Positions 1 through 6,323 of a stretch of 6,323 nucleotides of DNA are shown here, one piece after another. This DNA is from Candidatus Hermodarchaeota archaeon (GTDB lineage Archaea > Asgardarchaeota > Hermodarchaeia > Hermodarchaeales > Hermodarchaeaceae), in the NCBI GenBank assembly GCA_016840185.1, contig JAEOSV010000144.1, positions 1-6,323 of the forward strand. The letters run 5' to 3'. Under the pieces are notes generated by a model, which was given only the letters and a program-made list of their open reading frames with translations, did no database searches and was not told the origin of the DNA. The position numbers and the translations under genes are program-made. Positions within the stretch are counted from its first letter, which is position 1. Each line of letters begins with the position of its first letter.

Positions 1-20
1 ATTATTCACTTAGCTGTTTA

Positions 21-3000
21 TTATTCATCTTTTGAGTCGTCGATGACAAATTTCTTCTTACCCTTGACAACTTTCCCATCCGACGTCTTCGCTGGTTGTT
101 TTTTTCGAAGAGTTCTGAGTACTTTTTGGCGCTCTTCTTCAGTTAGGTCTTTAATCGTTTCGAGGACTTTGTGACGTTCTTTTTCAGTTAGGGAAGGAAA
201 TTCATCAGGACCTAGTTCATCTTCAACAGTTACAGAGGCGGGGGTGTCAGCGATGGCAAGGGTTTGGAAGATTTCATCCCAATCCTCTTTTGGCAATTTA
301 CGCAATTGCGCTGCGATGCGAGCTTTCTCAATATCACTGAGTGCCGGAAAAGTAGCTAATCGTGCCTGCAGTTCCTTTTCCAAATCTTCACTAACTTCTG
401 GTTCCTTCACTTTCCTTTCAAACCGTGTTCCGTCCGCCATTTGTTTTCTCAAGTCTTCAATGAACCAGACCCGTTCTGAAGGTGCGATTTGTTTCATTTG
501 CTGGAAGAGCTCCAATTTTTGCTCGTATTCAATAAACGGAAGCCCTTTCAACTCTGACCATATTGCTTCAGCTTCGGCTTCCCGCTCTTCCCACTCCACT
601 TCCACAGGAACCACAATTGTAGTTGCTGCAATTCCGACTGATCCGTAATAGGGATCAGCAATTTCAGACATCAGCTCAGTTCGGTCTGAAATCCGGGTTC
701 GGTCTACTTTTGATAAAGAGGGAAGATCACCTTTCCCGATGCTCTTTGACATCTTTCGCATTTTCCGGACCACCCATGGAACTGAAAAGATGCGAACGTA
801 AGCCAACCACACCATTAGCAGGATAATTGCGACAACTGCTGCAATAGCTATGTAGGTGATGAGATTCTGCATGAACGGGTTTTGTCTTACATCTAATCGA
901 ATAGTAAGTGAATCAGGTGCGCTATAGTGAGGGGGTGTTTCGGCTTCGATTATGATTATGTATGTACCCTCGAAGAGTCCACTATTTCCAATGTAGAAAT
1001 AGGTGCCATTCTGAAGATTTTCCATTGGTACTCCATTCGGATATAGGCCCTCTATTGTTAACGTGAGATTGGCATTTGGAATTAGCAGGTCGTTGTGAGT
1101 ATCGCTTAGTGTGACTCTGATTTCAAATAGGCTATTTGTTTGAACGCTAATTCTTTCAAGAGAACTTGAAAGAGCTGTAGTAATTTTGGTAAGCGCGAGT
1201 TTGAATGGAATTTCTTTTTCACTCATGGTAATTCGAGCGGCAGTCACATAAATATTGTATTCCCCGATATCGAGCCCAGAGGTGTCGATGGTTGTATTGT
1301 AAATGCCTGGAGCAACACTTAGCAATGAACCATTTTGTAATTCCTCATCACTTCGATTTCTTAGACTATATAGGACAGTCGCCGCCTCAATGGGTGTACC
1401 ATCAAGTGTTGTAAAATTAACACTTAGAATGAAAGAATCACCCATCACGACCTCGAGGGTGGCATCTACTACATTTACCAACTTTGTGCCGGTTGGGTTA
1501 ATTGAAATCAAGATTGTCGTACTATTTGACGCATATTTTGCTGGGTTTGAAGCTTGAATTGTAACCAGATGAATAGGACCAACACTTGCATTAGCGAGGA
1601 AAGTTACATTATAAAGACCATTCCCAACCAATGTCAAATTGAGGAAACCACGGCCAGCCCAGCGATATTCAACAGTAGCGTCATTAATTGGGTTACCAAG
1701 ATGATCCGTAATGAATACCGTGATGTTCACCGGAACATTATATTCGACATTCCATTGACCTGATACTGGATCAAGAACATACAAGTTCAATGGTATGCGA
1801 CTCAGGTCCAAAGTAACGAAAAGGGTTTGTGACTCATAATGCAAGTAGGAGAGAGTAATTTGTATTGTATGGGGCCCAATCGTGCTAATTGAAGTGTTTA
1901 GTGTTATGATATAAGTTCCCAATCCCGTGTCATTAATTGTGAAGTATCCAATAGTCCATGTAACATTCACACTGGCTTTTGCGATAAGTAGACCAGGATG
2001 ATCGATGTCGATATATGTGATGGTGAAAGTTGCATTATCTCCAATTGGTACGCTTTGATCATCCGGTGTGGCTTCGGCTGTTGTTCGAATTTCTTCAACC
2101 CGAAAAATCAAGACATTAGTACCGTCGCGATGATGTGTTTTTGTGGCCCAGATATCTAATTCGAAAGTTCCTTCAGCGCTAAACGCGGTTTGAATCATTA
2201 TCACATAAACGCCGGGATCGCCAGGTGTAACATTGTAGAAGAAAGATCCCCAACTACATCCAATGTTCGCGCCAGAAATGAGTTCAAATGGGCTGTGTGA
2301 TGTGTCATTAAATTGTAAGACAACAATAAGAAGGTCTCCATGGGGAATGAAGGTACCATTTGGAGTATCAGTGATCAACAATATTGTTTGAATATCACTG
2401 ATTTGAAATGGGACAACGGTTTGTGCGGTTTGGTAGTGTTCTTGAGTGAAAGTTATTGGCAACGTGTAGGTTTGGATACCTGAAGGTACGTTAGTTGTGT
2501 TCAGAATGAGAAGATAAGTGCCATTATTGAAATCGGTAATCCAATAGTCAGTTCCATTGACCTCCCATATTCCTTGCCCCGGAAACGAAATATTAGCTCC
2601 AACGATTCCATAATCTGATTCACTATCACTGAAGACAAGAATGATAGTTACGTTATCACCCCAAGGAATATTGGGCGGAGAAGCATAACCAATGCCTATT
2701 GTGAATACTTGACGTATAATCAATTCATAGCTGAGTAATTTCGTTTCATAGTTGCTTTTGGAGAAGTTTAGTTGAACTGTGTATGTTCCTTCTGCTGCAG
2801 TCCCGTTGAAAATTATTGAATAGGTGCCATTTAACAAATTATCGTATGAGGGAGTAAAAAGACCGGAATCATGAGTGATTTGAGGTGGGGCATCATCGAT
2901 GAAGTCATCTAATCCTGAAACGATATCCGAATAATTGACTGAAATAGTGAAAGTGCCATTCCAAGGAATAATTATTGTTGAGCTAGTATAATCAGTTGTT

Positions 3001-5750
3001 AACTTGGTCTTTTTATTTTCCACAAAGAGTTGAATCAGAATAGTCTGAGAGGCATGACCAATCTTAGTCGTATTTACGTAGACATCCGTTATAGAACCAG
3101 CCTTAAGAGAGCTAGTATCAACGGTATAATCGTAGTAGCCATCGCCAATTTCATTCATGTCCTGGAGTGGGGCCACACCTACCTGGATTTTGCTTGAATC
3201 AGCCGAAGAGATACCAGAAGAATTCCCAGCAAAATGGTAGAAAACAGTAACGTAGAATGATTCGCCCCAATATATATGAACATCGTAATTGTCCGCTGTT
3301 TGGTCGAATAGGGTCCATCCATCACCAGTTGGCGGATAGTTAATGGTGGTTCGAAGGACATCTAAATCTGTAGCCCAATTTACGATATTGATGAGGATTA
3401 TGAACTGGTGTGTTTCATACTCCCAAGTAGCACCTTCAATACGCATTGAGACGTTATATCTAACACGATCTAAAGAACCGTAACTTGCATCATTCTTCGA
3501 GAAAGTCCGATCGACGGGATTATGAGAAAACTCTCCAGTTCCTACTGGAATCCAGCTTAATGGTCCCGTTGGATCATCATAGCGTGTGTAATTCACGATA
3601 GCATCTGGCCAAGTTGCGGATTCATCGAGAACGTATGCGTTTTGGTAAGGGTCAAAGAATTTGACAATGCTCGTGTATCCAGCAGTGGCAGAAGTTTCAC
3701 CAGTAAACTCATCATCTCCCGTACTTTGTGTTGGCTTTATCATTACCAAATCTAACTTATTGATTAGATTGAAAGTGAAGCTGATTGCGGTTCCTTCGTC
3801 GTAGCTATTATTTACACAGCCATACCGAAAGAGTTCAACGTAGATTGTTGCAGTTGGATTGGGGCTCATCAGATTCGTGGGTACTGAGGTTGTATAACTG
3901 CCAGTTACATTTGACATAGTAATATATTGAAAAACGAGATTTCGATCGAGATATCGAATTTGCGCCACATCTGCATCAGTGATAGGAGTATGGGTCTGAC
4001 TATTATTCCAGATAACTTCGATATCGAGTGCATCTCCCCAAAGGAAACTGTTACCATCGGTCCATTGCACACGAGTATATGATGTGTCGATTACAACTAC
4101 AAATTTCGCTTGGCGATTCCCACATTGTGTGTTGTTATCAAACCCAACTGTGACAACCCATTGCAGCCCGAGGATATTGTCATAAACATCTGTATGCTGC
4201 CAAGCTGTACTCGTAAATGTGTCTGTTATTGTGTCGAAGGTGACAGCATCATCATTTTTCCAAAGAGTTCCATTTGGAAAGTAAATAGTAACATTGCCAA
4301 AGTTTGAGGGAGAGGTTTCGATGGGTTCGAGTTCAGCAAGTACGCGAATGTAATCGCCTTGCACATAGTACTCACCTGAAGTGAGATTTATCCAAGGGTC
4401 AATTGGTGTTGGTCTCTTCTGGAGTATGATTTGATTTACAAAATTCTGACTGGATGCAAAAATACTATATGTTTCCCCTGCTACTGCTTCGTTGTCTCCG
4501 ATTTTGATAAAGTTACTCGGTGGATGAACTGGATGAATTGATAGCGAACCAAGACTTCCATTTGCTGCTGTCGCTTCCCAACCACTTTGTAAATGGAGTC
4601 CAAACGCGTATCTCTCATGAGATGATGGAGGTCGACCAGATGGTACCGTATATTTGATATGCCAGACTGGTTGCTCTGTTAAAGGCGCAGAGAAAGAAGT
4701 GGTTGCTGCTCCGATGCTCACGTTTTTGATATACATAGCATATTCGTAATCAAAGGTTATGTTGCTATACGTTGTGGAATAAAACTGGAAAGTCTGATCT
4801 GTATTCCAACAGTCAGCGAGGGGTATTGCTTCAACTAGATCTTCATCCACATATACATCGACACTTCCAGTTTGACCAGTAGGAGAATCGATGAAAGGTT
4901 CACCATTTAGCGTCAGATTTGCTTCACTCGGAGTGACTTGTGAACCAATTATATATCGGAAATTATCGAAATAGATATGCCCGCGAATGTCCTCATTTTT
5001 CTCTTTGGTTTTTTCAAACGTTAAGCGGAGTAAAAATTGACCGTCAATCTGATTACTGGTTTGAATTTCTCGAGTATCCCATTGATCACCAATGGAATCC
5101 TTTAAATCTTTGAGGTTGGTTGTCCATTCACCTTTGATACTTCCTCGGTTCCAGATTGTAATTGTCAGTTGATAATAGTCTTTGTCAGTGATATCGCCTG
5201 ATAAGCGGATGTCGAAGAGAAGTCGCGCATCGTGAGGCCAAAATATGGATGAATAATTAAACTGGTTATCGATATACGATGTTTTATAACCGAGGAGTTT
5301 TTTGTTTGGATATTCCACATCCATGACATAAAGTCCATCTTGAGGGTCTTGACCTGTGACTGCACTATGTGATTGTATAATAGGGTCACTGGGTTCCATA
5401 TTGGTGAGGTTCCAAGCATCCTCAAATGTAATGACATCTTCAAACGAACCATTTGGAATTGGGTCAGTAGTCCGTTCTACATTTGAAACATTTGCTTGAA
5501 GTCGATATCCCCGATATCCAGATGGGTATTGAACACTTGTATAGGTGAAGCTGGAGCCATTTCGTTCACCGGACTCAGTGACCGGTTGGCTACTTGCGAA
5601 TTCGTGAACATCTAATGAAATACCTGTACCTTCATGAGGTGATGTGGGAGTTGCAGATGCTACTTGATTCGGGTTCATTGATGACGGACTTGTAATGATT
5701 ATTGCTAAGAAAATTAAGACGACTGCTACCTCTAACTTTCCAAACTTCAA
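21..5750 (-). CDS. Giant single-pass cell-surface protein: signal peptide, jelly-roll-like domain, tandem Ig-like repeats, TM helix, cytosolic helical-repeat tail
   Basis: I do not recognise this as a named gene. It encodes 1909 residues from the preferred TTG start; numbering here uses that start. Seen in order: signal peptide (1 to about 33); a jelly-roll-like domain (about 98-268) opening with NGSFED and closing with YFDNFRY; further beta-rich domains to about 800; eight Ig-like repeats (about 801-1623); one membrane helix (1630-1652); a basic stretch VRKMRKMSK; and a 257-residue charged tail with three 31-residue helical repeats (1737-1767, 1801-1831, 1851-1881). The exterior has about 48 N-X-S/T sequons and few cysteines; the tail has no asparagine. 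This fits an N-glycosylated archaeal surface protein anchored as type I. No catalytic motif is visible. Adhesion or sensing with a protein-binding tail is inference. An in-frame TTG at 5786 would add 12 residues but lacks a good ribosome-binding site. The reading frame is uninterrupted. An S-layer-associated structural protein is the main alternative. Confidence 0.88.
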   Translation of the reverse strand: MKFGKLEVAVVLIFLAIIITSPSSMNPNQVASATPTSPHEGTGISLDVHEFASSQPVTESGERNGSSFTYTSVQYPSGYRGYRLQANVSNVERTTDPIPNGSFEDVITFEDAWNLTNMEPSDPIIQSHSAVTGQDPQDGLYVMDVEYPNKKLLGYKTSYIDNQFNYSSIFWPHDARLLFDIRLSGDITDKDYYQLTITIWNRGSIKGEWTTNLKDLKDSIGDQWDTREIQTSNQIDGQFLLRLTFEKTKEKNEDIRGHIYFDNFRYIIGSQVTPSEANLTLNGEPFIDSPTGQTGSVDVYVDEDLVEAIPLADCWNTDQTFQFYSTTYSNITFDYEYAMYIKNVSIGAATTSFSAPLTEQPVWHIKYTVPSGRPPSSHERYAFGLHLQSGWEATAANGSLGSLSIHPVHPPSNFIKIGDNEAVAGETYSIFASSQNFVNQIILQKRPTPIDPWINLTSGEYYVQGDYIRVLAELEPIETSPSNFGNVTIYFPNGTLWKNDDAVTFDTITDTFTSTAWQHTDVYDNILGLQWVVTVGFDNNTQCGNRQAKFVVVIDTSYTRVQWTDGNSFLWGDALDIEVIWNNSQTHTPITDADVAQIRYLDRNLVFQYITMSNVTGSYTTSVPTNLMSPNPTATIYVELFRYGCVNNSYDEGTAISFTFNLINKLDLVMIKPTQSTGDDEFTGETSATAGYTSIVKFFDPYQNAYVLDESATWPDAIVNYTRYDDPTGPLSWIPVGTGEFSHNPVDRTFSKNDASYGSLDRVRYNVSMRIEGATWEYETHQFIILINIVNWATDLDVLRTTINYPPTGDGWTLFDQTADNYDVHIYWGESFYVTVFYHFAGNSSGISSADSSKIQVGVAPLQDMNEIGDGYYDYTVDTSSLKAGSITDVYVNTTKIGHASQTILIQLFVENKKTKLTTDYTSSTIIIPWNGTFTISVNYSDIVSGLDDFIDDAPPQITHDSGLFTPSYDNLLNGTYSIIFNGTAAEGTYTVQLNFSKSNYETKLLSYELIIRQVFTIGIGYASPPNIPWGDNVTIILVFSDSESDYGIVGANISFPGQGIWEVNGTDYWITDFNNGTYLLILNTTNVPSGIQTYTLPITFTQEHYQTAQTVVPFQISDIQTILLITDTPNGTFIPHGDLLIVVLQFNDTSHSPFELISGANIGCSWGSFFYNVTPGDPGVYVIMIQTAFSAEGTFELDIWATKTHHRDGTNVLIFRVEEIRTTAEATPDDQSVPIGDNATFTITYIDIDHPGLLIAKASVNVTWTIGYFTINDTGLGTYIITLNTSISTIGPHTIQITLSYLHYESQTLFVTLDLSRIPLNLYVLDPVSGQWNVEYNVPVNITVFITDHLGNPINDATVEYRWAGRGFLNLTLVGNGLYNVTFLANASVGPIHLVTIQASNPAKYASNSTTILISINPTGTKLVNVVDATLEVVMGDSFILSVNFTTLDGTPIEAATVLYSLRNRSDEELQNGSLLSVAPGIYNTTIDTSGLDIGEYNIYVTAARITMSEKEIPFKLALTKITTALSSSLERISVQTNSLFEIRVTLSDTHNDLLIPNANLTLTIEGLYPNGVPMENLQNGTYFYIGNSGLFEGTYIIIIEAETPPHYSAPDSLTIRLDVRQNPFMQNLITYIAIAAVVAIILLMVWLAYVRIFSVPWVVRKMRKMSKSIGKGDLPSLSKVDRTRISDRTELMSEIADPYYGSVGIAATTIVVPVEVEWEEREAEAEAIWSELKGLPFIEYEQKLELFQQMKQIAPSERVWFIEDLRKQMADGTRFERKVKEPEVSEDLEKELQARLATFPALSDIEKARIAAQLRKLPKEDWDEIFQTLAIADTPASVTVEDELGPDEFPSLTEKERHKVLETIKDLTEEERQKVLRTLRKKQPAKTSDGKVVKGKKKFVIDDSKDE
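108..542 (-). repeat. Three 31-residue helical-hairpin repeats in the cytosolic tail of the large protein
   Basis: The units lie at 450-542, 258-350 and 108-200. They align without gaps as LPFIEYEQKLELFQQM..., FPALSDIEKARIAAQL... and FPSLTEKERHKVLETI..., each ending in L after 31 residues. Shared positions are a hydrophobic residue at 1, L/I at 4, K/R at 9, hydrophobic at 12, 16 and 19, P/T/A at 20, acidic residues near 22-23, and hydrophobic at 27, 28 and 31. Each unit suggests two amphipathic helices joined at a (P/T/A)(K/E/P)(E/S) cap. The pattern resembles superhelical hairpin repeats of the MgtE-N or FliG type, but homology is not claimed. Confidence 0.7.
795..863 (-). other. Single transmembrane helix of the large protein
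   Basis: Residues 1630-1652 are an uninterrupted hydrophobic run (LITYIAIAAVVAIILLMVWLAYV), flanked outside by QNPFMQN and inside by R-I-F and then VRKMRKMSK. The positive charge on the C-terminal side predicts the N-terminus outside and the tail in the cytosol. It is the only convincing membrane span after the signal peptide. Confidence 0.9.
882..3350 (-). repeat. Eight tandem Ig-like beta-sandwich repeats (protein level) in the large surface protein
   Basis: Repeats of about 97-117 residues start at nucleotides 3350, 2999, 2708, 2393, 2090, 1796, 1493 and 1184 and run down to 882 (residues 801, 918, 1015, 1120, 1221, 1319, 1420 and 1523). A typical unit has an early (I)PxGDxxTxxxxF strand, a central A(N/S/T)(I/V) strand, an NGTYxIxxNT-like turn and a GTYTxxI...HY closing strand. 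The third unit is the clearest and the first the most degenerate and longest. Copies are diverged at DNA level, so this is an old array, not a recent amplification. Such arrays serve as stalks or adhesive modules. Confidence 0.75.
4950..5462 (-). other. N-terminal jelly-roll / carbohydrate-binding-like domain of the large protein
   Basis: Residues about 98-268 begin with PIPNGSFED followed by a tryptophan-containing stretch (DAWNL) and end with IYFDNFRYI. The NGSFE...W opening and a final strand with an (I/Y)xFDNF signature are typical of galactose-binding-like and CBM4/9-like jelly-roll domains, which often bind glycans or stabilise neighbouring modules. The fold is inferred from these end motifs and alternating beta-type sequence; ligand residues cannot be assigned. 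Confidence 0.5.
5652..5750 (-). other. Signal peptide of the large surface protein
   Basis: Residues 1-33 show lysines at 2 and 5, a hydrophobic core from about V8 to I19, then a polar stretch ending in V-A-S-A, a plausible signal peptidase I site after A33. The gap from core to cleavage site is somewhat long, so an uncleaved signal anchor or an earlier cut is possible. Export is supported independently by the many glycosylation sequons downstream. Confidence 0.7.
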
Positions 5751-5756
5751 GGACCA

Positions 5757-5762
5757 CACCTC
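5757..5762 (-). promoter_or_regulatory. Shine-Dalgarno site GAGGTG deciding the TTG start at 5750
   Basis: GAGGTG matches the archaeal anti-Shine-Dalgarno core (GGAGGTGA) at six consecutive positions and lies six bases before TTG at 5748-5750. The start so chosen gives MKFGKLEVAVVL, a short basic n-region directly before a hydrophobic core. The longer alternative, TTG at 5784-5786, has no comparable site before it and would fall almost at the predicted transcription start. Confidence 0.65.
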
Positions 5763-5807
5763 ATCGCAAATATCCCATCCGGTCAAATGGCACAGCCAGT
5801 TGCCGCC

Positions 5808-5815
5808 TATATATA
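5808..5815 (-). promoter_or_regulatory. Archaeal TATA box of the large surface-protein gene
   Basis: The minus strand reads TATATATA here, flanked by GC-rich sequence on its downstream side. Archaeal TATA boxes are centred about 26 bases before the transcription start, which puts initiation near 5786 and leaves a leader of about 36 bases before the TTG start at 5750. No convincing purine-rich BRE lies upstream of it. It sits after the terminator of the preceding gene, so the large gene probably has its own transcript. Confidence 0.6.
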
Positions 5816-5940
5816 CTCAGCATGCAGCTTAATGAGCATTTTCTGAATTACCCGTCTAGATAACAACATGGCTCCCCGATGGGTTTGGCGTGTTGATTGA
5901 ATATATCTTTAAACTGTAACGAATTTCCTAACTGAATTAG

Positions 5941-5975
5941 AAAAAAGAAGAAACAGGGACAGGTTAGTGTCCCTT
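5941..5975 (-). terminator. Hairpin plus T-rich tract ending the upstream gene
   Basis: A six-base stem (AGGGAC at 5955-5960 pairing with GTCCCT at 5969-5974, eight-base loop) is followed on the minus strand by TTTCTTCTTTTTT (5953 down to 5941). It starts 14 bases after the stop codon at 5989. Archaeal termination depends mainly on the T-rich tract; the hairpin may add to it or protect the 3' end. The arrangement argues for separate transcripts for the two genes. Confidence 0.6.
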
Positions 5976-5988
5976 ACATACTTACTGA

Positions 5989-6323
5989 TTATTCGCTTTT
6001 TCGGGTGGTTTCTTCGAGCGCTTTGATGACTTCTTCTTGTTCTTCCTTGGAGAGTCCACGGAGCTGTTCTACAACCGCAGCTTTTTCTTCAGTACCAAGA
6101 GCGTCGAGCGCTTCGAGACGGGCGTGAATGAGGGGATGGACGCCTTCAGGAACGGGGCTAGGCTCCGCAGGAAGACGTCCGAAGCGAGTACCATCTGCCA
6201 TTTGGGCCTTGAGATCTTCGAGGAACCAGACACGGTCTTTGGCAGGAATACGTTTCATCTCTTCGAAGAGTTCGAGTTTCTGGTCGTGCCCGAGGCCTTC
6301 GAGTTTTTCCAGTTCTTGCCAGA
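5989..6323 (-). CDS. 3' end of a paralogous protein carrying the same cytosolic helical-repeat tail (5' end outside window)
   Basis: Only the last 110 codons are visible. The frame stays open to the window edge, so the gene is 5'-truncated. The methionine at 6256-6258 is internal, because the 21 codons before it also match the large downstream protein. Aligned without gaps from the first tryptophan, 29 of 50 residues match the other tail by my count, including QKLELF, RVWF and QMADGTRF. Two copies of the 31-residue helical repeat follow one another (6211-6303 and 6016-6108), separated by a proline-rich linker, and the protein ends eight residues after the second. It lacks the third repeat and the lysine-rich end of its neighbour, and contains no asparagine. 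By analogy it is probably the cytosolic end of another membrane-anchored surface protein, but no membrane segment is in view; a soluble tail-only protein is possible. Hand-counted GC over 6001-6180 is 101/180, higher than the matching part of the neighbour. Confidence 0.85.
   Translation of the reverse strand, partial: WQELEKLEGLGHDQKLELFEEMKRIPAKDRVWFLEDLKAQMADGTRFGRLPAEPSPVPEGVHPLIHARLEALDALGTEEKAAVVEQLRGLSKEEQEEVIKALEETTRKSE
6016..6303 (-). repeat. Two 31-residue helical-hairpin repeats in the tail of the upstream paralogue
   Basis: Units at 6211-6303 (LEGLGHDQKLELFEEM...) and 6016-6108 (LDALGTEEKAAVVEQL...) fit the same 31-residue frame as the three in the neighbouring protein. The linker between them is 34 residues, against 33 between the first two units of the neighbour, and contains QMADGTRF in both. 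The order and spacing are therefore conserved between the two genes. Confidence 0.7.

Noticed and set aside
1..20. Search for a terminator or another gene after the large gene
   Set aside because: Only 20 bases remain after the stop codon, and they show no hairpin or T-rich run on the minus strand.
580..650. Possible second membrane segment in the tail (GSVGIAATTIVVPVEVE)
   Set aside because: It is short, only moderately hydrophobic, and followed by a highly charged stretch; it is more likely a buried strand or helix.
244..1763. Plus-strand open frames at 244-648, 623-826, 1303-1557 and 1554-1763
   Set aside because: They lie antisense to the large gene, overlap each other, have low-complexity serine- or asparagine-rich products and no ribosome-binding sites that stand out; they are by-products of the coding strand.
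3179..3361. Same-strand alternative frame of 60 codons inside the large gene
   Set aside because: It is fully contained in the main frame; the hydrophobic run in its product is incidental and the main frame carries the domain signal here.
4110..4307. Plus-strand open frame of 65 codons
   Set aside because: It is antisense to a well-supported coding region, with no recognisable domain and no promoter-like sequence.
5165..5452. Same-strand alternative frame of 95 codons inside the jelly-roll-like domain
   Set aside because: It overlaps a region whose main frame has clear end motifs and sequons; its product shows no motif.
5819..5839. GCATGC palindrome and an ATGCT(C/G)A direct repeat just upstream of the TATA box, considered as an operator
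   Set aside because: The elements are too short and common to support a regulator site without comparative data.
5808..5840. Ten-codon open frame on the minus strand (M-L-I-K-L-H-A-E-Y-I) before the large gene
   Set aside because: It runs through the TATA box and would lie upstream of the predicted transcription start, so it is unlikely to be transcribed.
5901..5913. Second AT-rich promoter candidate (TTTAAAGATATAT on the minus strand)
   Set aside because: It would give a leader of about 130 bases and is less well placed than the TATA box at 5808-5815; a minor upstream start cannot be excluded.

Overview
The window suggests an archaeon, possibly an Asgard lineage such as Thorarchaeota. The reasons are a TATA-type promoter with no bacterial -35/-10 pair, a GAGGTG ribosome-binding site before a TTG start, and a huge secreted, sequon-rich protein of tandem Ig-like repeats with one C-terminal membrane span. 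The lineage call is inference from protein style, not from a marker gene.

Everything supported lies on the minus strand. Reading in the direction of transcription, the window opens inside the 3' end of one gene (6323 down to 5989, truncated by the window edge). This is followed by a small hairpin with a T-rich tract (5941-5975), which looks like a terminator. A short intergenic region carries a TATA box (5808-5815). One gene then fills almost all the rest (5750 down to 21, 1909 codons from the preferred start). No gene is supported on the plus strand, and there is no RNA gene, mobile element or CRISPR array.

The large protein reads as a type I membrane protein: signal peptide, a jelly-roll-like N-terminal domain, several further beta-rich domains, eight Ig-like repeats of about 100 residues, one transmembrane helix, a basic stop-transfer stretch, and a cytosolic tail of about 257 residues. 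The tail holds three copies of a 31-residue helical repeat. The truncated upstream gene encodes a homologous tail with two of these repeats and, in the first of them, the same RVWF...EDL...QMADGTRF core. The two genes are therefore probably tandem members of a family of surface proteins sharing a cytosolic module. The function is not recognisable from sequence. Adhesion or sensing outside, coupled to a conserved protein-binding tail inside, is the most economical reading. The shared tail module is the best candidate here for something undescribed.
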